Shown one piece after another: positions 5,364 through 10,363 of a DNA stretch of 10,363 nt. This stretch comes from Chrysochromulina parva (taxonomy: Eukaryota; Haptophyta; Prymnesiales; Chrysochromulinaceae): contig PJAB01002125.1 in the NCBI GenBank assembly GCA_002887195.1, forward strand, positions 1 to 10,363, written 5' to 3'. A program made the position numbers and the translations under genes. Each line of letters opens with the position of its first letter. Positions within the stretch are counted from its first letter, which is position 1. A model generated the notes under the pieces. The model searched no databases, was not told where the DNA came from, and was given only the letters and a program-made list of their open reading frames with translations.

Positions 5364-7295
5364 ATGGCGGCGACAAGCCCATCAAGCCGATCGACAAGCG
5401 GAAGCACGCCGCCGGCGAGCCCTCGCCGCCGGCTCAAGGGCAGCTCCGCCTCCGCTGCAGAGAAGCCAAAGCCAATCACACCACTAGCATCAAGGCTGCC
5501 ACCGCAGTCGATACGCCAGGACGAATTGCTCAGTGCCAAGCGCTCTTCACGCATCCACATAGCGATCGGCACCTGCGCGATCGGCGCCTCACTGGCCGCT
5601 GCTTCGCAAATAGTCTCTGAATGGCGGCGGAACGGGGCCTCCGAAGTTGTGGATGTCCCTGTGGTGGTGTCAGCCATCTCGTCTTCTTCGCCGTTTGACC
5701 TAACCTTTGCACAGGGCCCTTCGCTGAAGTGCGAGCAATCTGAGGCTTCAGCTGCGAGCATCGCAGCCGCTGCAAGCGCGCGCGAGCCCGTCTGCTGGCC
5801 GCGCTCGTTTGCGCGCAGTTGGCGCGCACTCCGGTGGGATATTTCAGGCCTAGGTGCGGATGTGCCCTGGCTCGTGGCGCGTGTGCAGCAGGGCTCTGAG
5901 TTTGTGCTCACCGCACCAGAGCGTGGCGGATCGGCGCCTCTGCTGCAGGGTGCACCGTCATGGGAGCCCCTGTGGCCGGAGACGCGGAACGTGAGCGTGG
6001 CCGACGTCCTCCTTACACCGCGCGACGGCGCCGCGCCCAAGTGGCGCTTCTATTACTCGGGCTCGCTGGGCGAGTCCAAGACGTCCCATTGGCGCACGAC
6101 GTCGCTCCTCGCCGATTTGGAGCCAGCGGAGGCGATGAAGCTGAAGGACGTGCCGCCGCTCGAGCCCGGCACGACACCGGCCGAGCCTGAGGCGGCGGGC
6201 GGAAGAGGTCGCACTCTGCCCCTCAACCGCACGTCGCTGCGCTTGTGGCTCACGAGTGCGGATGTGCTCGCACGTACGCTCCAGACAGCGCTGCCCACGG
6301 CCCACGCGTCCACGTGTGCATCCAAGTGCTCACCACGGCGCCGTTCCTTCCGCACAGGTACGCACTATGACAAGAGTCACAACTTGCTCTGCATCCTCCG
6401 CGGGCGCAAGCGCGTGCTGCTATGGCCGCCCTCGGAGTTGCCGAGCTTGCACTTGTACCCCGCAATCCACTCTGCCCACCGCCAGTCTCAAGTGCCTCTG
6501 CATCGCCTCGAGGCTGTCCGGGCATCCGTGGAGGCGGGCGGCGTACAGGGGGCCACGCTGCCGGGCGCCGTGGGCGCCTACCCGCTTGTTGATGCGCCCG
6601 CGCTCCTCGGCTCACGTGGCGCACGTCGCGTCGATCTGGGCGTCGGAGATTTGCTCTACATCCCGCCTTATTGGGCACACGCCGTCTACTCTCCGGAGCC
6701 GTCGATCGCGCTGGCCGCCTTCTCGACCTCATGGGAGCAGGCGACGTGGCAGCGCTCGGGCTGGCTCGCCGCGCCGCTCGGCCGCTTCGCGGTCGGAGGT
6801 GTGTGCTCCAAGGCGCGCGCCGCAGCCATGGTCGCCGCGTCCCTATTGCATGCGTGCGCCGCCAAAGTACTCTCCCAATCGCCGCGAGAGTTCCTCGCCC
6901 ACCTGTGGGCCTCGCGCTACGCACCACTGTACGGCGCGCTTCACGAGGGCGCCGCCGCAGGCATGGGCGCCATCGCTGACTGCCTCGGCACAGCGGCGCT
7001 AAGGGAGCTGCCTGCGCACGCACCCGAGCGTGACCCTGCCCTCCTGCGGCGCCTCACCGCGTACGCCGAGGCGGTGGCTTCGATCGTGCTCGAGCCCGAT
7101 GCGGCCGTCGGAACCTCCTTTGAGGGGCGCACCTTTGAGCGCGCCGTAGCAGCCGAGCTCGTTGCGGACTTCACCGAGGAGCTCTTTGGATGGGCGTGCG
7201 GGGCCGACGGCGCGTGGCGGCTCCTGCGCATCCTTGCGACCACGTCCGAATTTGATGAGGTGCCCGGAGGCCTCTCCCTTGAGATGAGATTATAA
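5364..7295 (+). CDS. JmjC/cupin_8 Fe(II)/2-oxoglutarate oxygenase, FIH-like, N-terminally membrane anchored
   Basis: JmjC/cupin_8 oxygenases hydroxylate or demethylate proteins, or hydroxylate other substrates, using Fe(II), O2 and 2-oxoglutarate. The ATG at 5364 has G at +4. The uninterrupted frame encodes 643 residues, but an 84-nt GT-AG intron (6274-6357) is almost certainly removed, leaving 615. In uninterrupted numbering, the iron-binding HxD is H334-Y-D336, the distal histidine is H439 in GDLLYIPPYWAHAV (428-441), and K349 in RGRKR sits 15 residues after H334, as does the 2-oxoglutarate-binding Lys of human FIH. RQSQV at 373-377 also matches a stretch I recall from FIH. Residues 1-63 are basic and Ser/Pro-rich. 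Residues 64-84 (IHIAIGTCAIGASLAAASQIV) form a probable single signal-anchor, so the catalytic domain would face the ER/Golgi lumen. The C-terminal 170 residues are helical and Ala-rich, possibly a dimerisation region. The substrate is unknown. A second intron ending at 5714 is possible. Confidence 0.88.
   Translation: MAATSPSSRSTSGSTPPASPRRRLKGSSASAAEKPKPITPLASRLPPQSIRQDELLSAKRSSRIHIAIGTCAIGASLAAASQIVSEWRRNGASEVVDVPVVVSAISSSSPFDLTFAQGPSLKCEQSEASAASIAAAASAREPVCWPRSFARSWRALRWDISGLGADVPWLVARVQQGSEFVLTAPERGGSAPLLQGAPSWEPLWPETRNVSVADVLLTPRDGAAPKWRFYYSGSLGESKTSHWRTTSLLADLEPAEAMKLKDVPPLEPGTTPAEPEAAGGRGRTLPLNRTSLRLWLTSADVLARTLQTALPTAHASTCASKCSPRRRSFRTGTHYDKSHNLLCILRGRKRVLLWPPSELPSLHLYPAIHSAHRQSQVPLHRLEAVRASVEAGGVQGATLPGAVGAYPLVDAPALLGSRGARRVDLGVGDLLYIPPYWAHAVYSPEPSIALAAFSTSWEQATWQRSGWLAAPLGRFAVGGVCSKARAAAMVAASLLHACAAKVLSQSPREFLAHLWASRYAPLYGALHEGAAAGMGAIADCLGTAALRELPAHAPERDPALLRRLTAYAEAVASIVLEPDAAVGTSFEGRTFERAVAAELVADFTEELFGWACGADGAWRLLRILATTSEFDEVPGGLSLEMRL
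6274..6357 (+). other. in-frame GT-AG intron within the JmjC gene (84 nt)
   Basis: The donor is GCAC|GTACGC and the acceptor is CCGTTCCTTCCGCACAG|GTACGC, with a good polypyrimidine tract. The length is 84, divisible by three, with no in-frame stop, so a simple frame search reads through it. Removal joins ...SADVLAR to THYDKSHN and gives the spacing before the HxD motif expected for FIH-like cupins. Retention would insert 28 residues with two Cys and four Arg directly before the iron site. GTACGC occurs both at the intron start and at the start of the next exon. Confidence 0.8.
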
Positions 7296-7367
7296 TGTCG
7301 TTCAGATCAAATTCCTCGGCTCTGCTTATACTTACAAACGCGGACCCCGCTCTCGCATCAAAGCAAC
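7296..7367. terminator. 3' region after the JmjC stop
   Basis: A short, comparatively AT-rich stretch between the JmjC stop and the end of the opposing small frame. It presumably carries the 3' end of the JmjC transcript. No canonical AATAAA is present. Confidence 0.25.
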
Positions 7368-7793
7368 TCATCGGCTCGCACTAAACATGATCGGCACGAT
7401 TCTTGCCGGCCGCGTAACGTCAGGGTCTGGCATAGACAACATGATGCTGCGACGCGATGACATCGTCATCTGTGGTCTCACCCCACGCCAATGGTCCAGC
7501 CGCGTCTCAAAGGCTGCAAGGTCGCCGCGGCACACCGCTGACTCCATCTCCGCTGCAGCCTCAGCGCGCAGCAGCTGCTTCTGCATCATCTCCAGCTTAA
7601 CCACTCCGCCCTTGGGATGAAGCAGAGGATCGCCGCCCACGGGCGCAGCCGGACGCCCTCTCGCACTGTTCAGAGGGCTGGTGAGCATGAAGCAACGAGA
7701 CGGTCGTCCGCTCGAAAGCCGTCCGCCTCTGGGGTATGCGATAACCTCTGCCGACACACGGCCGACACAGAGGAGGTCCCACACTTGGGCCAT
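7368..7793 (-). CDS. small hypothetical protein or terminal exon, 141 residues
   Basis: I do not recognise it. The frame starts with ATG at 7793 and ends with TGA at 7368. The part from about residue 60 to 105 looks coding: it is amphipathic and charged (KLEMMQKQLLRAEAAAEMES, then RGDLAAFETRLDHW) and uses mostly G/C-ending codons like the neighbouring genes. RGDLAAFETRLD vaguely resembles the start of an ankyrin-type helix pair, but one partial unit is not enough to call it. The first 55 residues are Arg/Gly/Pro-rich and less convincing, so this could be the last exon of a gene whose upstream exon is elsewhere, or a decayed gene. It is convergent with the JmjC gene and divergent from the EF-hand gene, whose ATG is 172 bp away. 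Confidence 0.4.
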   Translation of the reverse strand: MAQVWDLLCVGRVSAEVIAYPRGGRLSSGRPSRCFMLTSPLNSARGRPAAPVGGDPLLHPKGGVVKLEMMQKQLLRAEAAAEMESAVCRGDLAAFETRLDHWRGVRPQMTMSSRRSIMLSMPDPDVTRPARIVPIMFSASR

Positions 7794-7965
7794 TCACAGA
7801 ACAACTGAAGAGGCGGAGACGAACATGTAAATTGATAAATGCGCATCGCGCGTCACTGCACGGTACCGGTAAACTTGCGTACCGGTAAACTTCACAAAAA
7901 GAGTCGAAAGTTGCGTCGTGCAGCAAGAGGAGTGGAACCGACCTGAGGTACTAGTAACCAGCGCA
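7794..7965. promoter_or_regulatory. upstream region of the EF-hand gene, possibly bidirectional
   Basis: This 172-bp gap separates the start of the small minus-strand frame from the EF-hand ATG. It contains a 16-bp tandem repeat at 7863-7894 that includes two copies of GTACCGGTAAACTT. If the small frame is real, the region drives both genes. Confidence 0.5.
7863..7894. repeat. 16-bp tandem repeat with GTACCGGTAAACTT core
   Basis: GTACCGGTAAACTTGC (7863-7878) is followed directly by GTACCGGTAAACTTCA (7879-7894). The first copy is preceded by G, completing the GGTACCGGT 9-mer shared with two other intergenic regions. The pair ends 71 bp before the EF-hand ATG, a typical position for activator sites. 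Confidence 0.75.
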
Positions 7966-9522
7966 ATGCCCGTCTGCTGCGTCGGAATTGGCTCGCTCGG
8001 CTCGCTGAAGGACGCCCGCAAAGAAGCAACAAGTGCGCTGAAGAAGATGCAGGAATTCGAGAAGAAGCGCCACGATCAGCATAAGAAGCTGCGCGACCTG
8101 CTCTCGAAACATATCAGCACGGTGAGCTCGCTCTTTGAGGTCATGGACGTGGACCGCAATGGGATGATCTCCCTGTGTGAGTTCCGTGACTGCATGGCAA
8201 CGCTCGGCGATGGCTTTCGCTTCCCGACGCACATTTATGATGAGTTGTTTGCAGAGTTCGACAGCGACGGCTCGGGAGAGATCTCGTACAAGGAGTACTT
8301 CAGCTACGTGCTTAGAGACAGCCTTCGCCGCAAAGCGACGAGTTTCCGCAACTTCTTCATGCAGGCCGACGCGTCAGGTGACGGCACGATCGACAAGCAC
8401 GAGTTTCGGCGGGCGGTCGTGGCGCTGCACGGTGGCGGCAGCGGTAACGACAGCACGAGTCACGAAATGGAGCTGCTCGCGCACTCGAACGAGATCGACG
8501 ACGTCTTCGATGCAATGGATGTCGACGGCTCGGGCACGCTCACGCTGCACGAGCTGCATAAGAACCTGCGCTGCGGAGTGGGCATGGGCAAATTTACGCG
8601 TCGACGGAAGAGCGGCGCCGACTCGCCCGACACCGTCGTCAAGCGCACGAAGTCGAGCTCGCGCCTGCGCGGCGCGCTCTCGAAGCAGTACCTGATGTCG
8701 CCGTGGAACGCCACCAACGCGGCATTCTTCGAAAACTCGCTCGACCATCAGCCCGCATACGTCGAGCGGACGGCGGTTGCGCGTGCGGCCTACGATCTCG
8801 TTGTCGACGAGCGCTTCGACAAGCACTTGAACTCGGGCGCGCGACTTCAGCTGGCTAAGGAGGGTGCAAGGTATCTGCCCTTGGAGCAACTGCACTCGAC
8901 GGCAAAGTACGAGACGCACTCGCCTGCGTTCCTCCGGCAGCTCCACTCCTCATACCGCTCCACGCAGCCCTACCGCTCCTCGCGACTCGAGCCATCCACG
9001 GCGTCGCCGTCGACTCGCAAGCCACTCTCGCCCTCGGGTGACTCGCCGCCGCGGCCATTCTCCACCTTATCGCCACGCCCCCTCTCCGGGAGCCCTACTC
9101 CGGGAACCTTTGGGAACCTCCCGCCCAATGCCGTTCTCCACCCGCTCGCCGCCCTCCCGCTCACTCCCTCGCCGCCACGTCGACCTTTGCCACCGCTTTA
9201 CAGCCTGCCATTCACACACGGCGCCAGCGGCGCACCGCTCGTATCACTCTCTGGCTCGCCGCCCTCCTCGCCGATGCAACCCCGTGGGCTCTCGAGTCCA
9301 GGGTCCCCCATGCGGCCAGAGCGCTCCTTTGCGCACCTGCAGCCGCTGCCAAGCTTCTCGCCGGTGGCACCAAATGCGCCCCCGTCCCCCTGGAGGCAGC
9401 CGCTGGCTCATTCGCCTAAACAAACGATGGTGAGATTCTACGACAGCCAGACGATGGACAAATTCTACGACGTGCATCCGCCCCACGCTCCGGGCACTGC
9501 CGAGAGGCCCGCGATGACGTAA
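7966..9522 (+). CDS. four-EF-hand calcium-binding protein with proline/serine-rich C-terminal tail
   Basis: EF-hand pairs bind Ca2+ and act as sensors or buffers. The first ATG gives 518 residues. A basic helical segment (15-47, rich in Lys/Arg) precedes four canonical loops: DVDRNGMISLCE at 61-72, DSDGSGEISYKE at 99-110, DASGDGTIDKHE at 135-146 and DVDGSGTLTLHE at 185-196. All have acidic position 1 and Glu at position 12, so all four should bind Ca2+. The sensor half is similar in layout to calmodulin or centrin. Residues about 200-340 are basic and of unknown fold. Residues about 341-485 are low-complexity with many SP/TP sites (for example SPSGDSPPRP and SPPSSPMQP), probably disordered and phosphorylatable. 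The end carries a short duplication, QTMVRFYD and QTMDKFYD (486-502). MPVCC at the N-terminus could allow Cys palmitoylation. No kinase or other catalytic domain is visible. I infer a Ca2+-responsive scaffold or cytoskeletal adaptor. Confidence 0.9.
   Translation: MPVCCVGIGSLGSLKDARKEATSALKKMQEFEKKRHDQHKKLRDLLSKHISTVSSLFEVMDVDRNGMISLCEFRDCMATLGDGFRFPTHIYDELFAEFDSDGSGEISYKEYFSYVLRDSLRRKATSFRNFFMQADASGDGTIDKHEFRRAVVALHGGGSGNDSTSHEMELLAHSNEIDDVFDAMDVDGSGTLTLHELHKNLRCGVGMGKFTRRRKSGADSPDTVVKRTKSSSRLRGALSKQYLMSPWNATNAAFFENSLDHQPAYVERTAVARAAYDLVVDERFDKHLNSGARLQLAKEGARYLPLEQLHSTAKYETHSPAFLRQLHSSYRSTQPYRSSRLEPSTASPSTRKPLSPSGDSPPRPFSTLSPRPLSGSPTPGTFGNLPPNAVLHPLAALPLTPSPPRRPLPPLYSLPFTHGASGAPLVSLSGSPPSSPMQPRGLSSPGSPMRPERSFAHLQPLPSFSPVAPNAPPSPWRQPLAHSPKQTMVRFYDSQTMDKFYDVHPPHAPGTAERPAMT
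9376..9474 (+). repeat. short tandem peptide repeat QTM-x-x-FYD near the EF-hand protein C-terminus
   Basis: QTMVRFYD is followed after one residue by QTMDKFYD, located at about 9421-9471 within this segment. Conservation of the aromatic-acid FYD in both copies against a disordered background suggests a short linear binding motif. Confidence 0.55.
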
Positions 9523-9606
9523 GGCCTATGGTAAGCGTAATGCCCCGTAACGCCGTTTAAGGCCTTGGTGGCCGCGCGATAGCCGCGATGCGTCAGGGTT
9601 AGAGTG

Positions 9607-9621
9607 GCTGCCGATGGCAGC
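9607..9621. repeat. 6-bp perfect hairpin GCTGCC-GAT-GGCAGC
   Basis: A perfect six-pair stem with a three-base loop, 85 bp after the EF-hand stop, probably in the 3' untranslated region. It may affect 3' processing or be chance in GC-rich DNA. Confidence 0.4.
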
Positions 9622-10064
9622 AGCGGGGCACACATGCCATGAGATGCACACACACACACGCACCACGCGAATGGGTCTATGTGCAAAGCGAGAGAGGGGT
9701 TTCTAGAGCGGGCGTGGGGGAGTCCCCACGCGCACGCCTTGCCGGCCGCCGATCTGAAGTGCGAGACGCTGCGAAAACGGCGGTTCGGATTGATTCGTAT
9801 CCGCGAGAGCTAGCCGAGCGGGGGGGTACCCGGGGGGGGGATGAGCATGCTGTGAATGAATGCTCTAGGCCGGTAAGGCACCGAGAAGCGCATAAGCCGA
9901 GCCCGTCGCCGCGTTCCATCCAGCGGACATAGATTCCACATTGCCAGCGGAGCGCTCCCAGTGGTTACATCCGTCCGCGCGTCCGGCGCCGAACACGCTA
10001 GGCGAGAGACCGACCTCACTAGCATAATGGAGTGACCCGAGCGAGTGCAAGTTCTCACATCTCA

Positions 10065-10151
10065 GTACTTGTGTTGACCGAGGGGTGCGGCGGAGCCGTC
10101 CTTACGGTGCAAGCAAGCAAGCAAGCTACTTTGTCGAAACAACACAAGTAC
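10065..10151. repeat. 12-bp perfect inverted repeat GTACTTGTGTTG / CAACACAAGTAC
   Basis: The left arm is at 10065-10076 and the right arm at 10140-10151. The right arm lies inside the loop of the GCAA/TTGC hairpin, so the two inverted repeats interleave. Confidence 0.8.
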
Positions 10152-10230
10152 CTAAAAGTGCTTGCTTGCTTGCTTGCTTACGGTGTGAGCAAGGGGTTGG
10201 TGTGAGTGACCGGGGTGCGGGGAGGCCGTC
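10067..10230. repeat. diverged direct repeat flanking the hairpin element
   Basis: The segment GACCGAGGGGTGCGGCGGAG (10076-10095) plus CCGTC resembles GACCGGGGTGCGGGGAGGCC (10208-10227) plus GTC. Weaker similarity extends a few bases leftwards (TTGTGTT versus GGTGTGAG). The copies are about 131 bp apart on either side of the hairpin element, suggesting an older duplication into which the element inserted. Confidence 0.5.
10101..10185. mobile_element. miniature inverted-repeat element (67 bp) with 9-bp flanking duplication
   Basis: Perfect inverted arms CAAGCAAGCAAGCAAGC (10110-10126) and GCTTGCTTGCTTGCTTG (10160-10176) enclose a 33-base, AT-richer centre. CTTACGGTG stands immediately outside both arms (10101-10109 and 10177-10185), exactly as a target-site duplication would. 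This architecture matches a very small MITE-like insertion. It carries no coding capacity and would need a transposase in trans. The simple-sequence arms could also arise by slippage plus inversion, so the mobile call is an inference. Confidence 0.55.
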
Positions 10231-10363
10231 ACAGTTTTTGTACTGTACTGCCCTCTCTCGTCCCGGCCGTCGTGGTGAGAGCCCCATGCCGTAAATTTTC
10301 GACCCTGCGCGTGCGCGGCACGTCCCTCCTGTGCTGCTGACCCTATCCCGACCCGCGCAGACG

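Larger units (their letters stand above)
9523..10363. other. right-end intergenic region with repeats, no convincing gene
   Basis: Open frames here are short, Arg/Ser-rich or run through simple repeats, and none has coding character. Visible elements are a GCTGCC-GAT-GGCAGC hairpin at 9607-9621, a (CA)6 tract at 9647-9659, and two G-runs around 9820-9840. A complex of inverted and direct repeats occupies 10065-10230. No tRNA was confirmed. Confidence 0.55.

Noticed and set aside
6250..7023. Long frames on both strands overlapping the JmjC gene
   Set aside because: Very Arg/Pro/Ser-rich shadows of a GC-rich coding region with a recognised catalytic domain in another frame.
9595..9604. Second telomere-like site (AGGGTTAGAG)
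   Set aside because: Only a single unit, expected by chance.
9820..9840. G-quadruplex candidate
   Set aside because: Only two long G-runs are present, separated by TACCC, so a four-run intramolecular quadruplex would need G-runs to be subdivided; the TACCC could instead pair with the Gs.
9804..9930. Possible tRNA: a box A-like TAGCCGAGCGG at 9811-9821 with a GTTCCATCC box B-like sequence near 9913
   Set aside because: The span is about 125 bases, the T-stem does not pair properly, and no acceptor stem is visible.
9639..9932. 97-residue plus-strand open frame
   Set aside because: It begins in a CA microsatellite, is Arg/Ser/Gly-rich throughout, and shows no domain or codon bias.
1..10363. 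CRISPR array, bacterial operon or defence system
   Set aside because: No regularly spaced repeats, no Shine-Dalgarno-spaced gene cluster, and all recognised proteins are eukaryotic types.

Overview
The window looks like nuclear DNA of a GC-rich unicellular eukaryote. I see no bacterial operon structure or Shine-Dalgarno spacing. The proteins are eukaryotic types: a secreted pepsin-type protease, a membrane steroid 5-alpha-reductase, a JmjC/FIH-like oxygenase and a four-EF-hand protein. There is also a short TTAGGG-type telomeric tract and at least one GT-AG intron. The GC-rich, intron-poor, compact style fits a marine microalga, and a haptophyte is my best guess. That placement is an inference from style and gene content, not from a diagnostic marker.

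Layout from left to right. Positions 1-496 hold no convincing gene, but carry three copies of a GGGCGTCA-type motif. A minus-strand gene (497-1321) encodes a novel protein with a duplicated 24-residue module, charged helices and a C-terminal membrane segment. Its upstream region (1322-1918) contains a GCAA microsatellite, small tandem repeats and an interstitial telomeric repeat. A minus-strand secreted aspartic protease with a duplicated Ala/Leu/Pro-rich tail follows (1919-3832). It is divergent from a plus-strand steroid 5-alpha-reductase (4108-4986), and the two share a 275-bp intergenic region. Next on the plus strand are a membrane-anchored JmjC (FIH-like) oxygenase (5364-7295, with an in-frame 84-nt intron at 6274-6357) and an EF-hand protein with a long proline/serine-rich tail (7966-9522). 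A small minus-strand open frame of uncertain status (7368-7793) lies between these two. The right end (9523-10363) has no convincing gene. It holds the most striking non-coding structure: a 67-bp hairpin element with (GCAA)n inverted termini flanked by perfect 9-bp direct repeats, interleaved with a separate 12-bp inverted repeat.

The genes do not form an obvious pathway; they read as independent transcription units. The strongest cross-locus signal is a 9-bp motif, GGTACCGGT. It occurs once in each of three gene-upstream intergenic regions, with a close fourth copy in one of them, and I found it in none of the coding regions.
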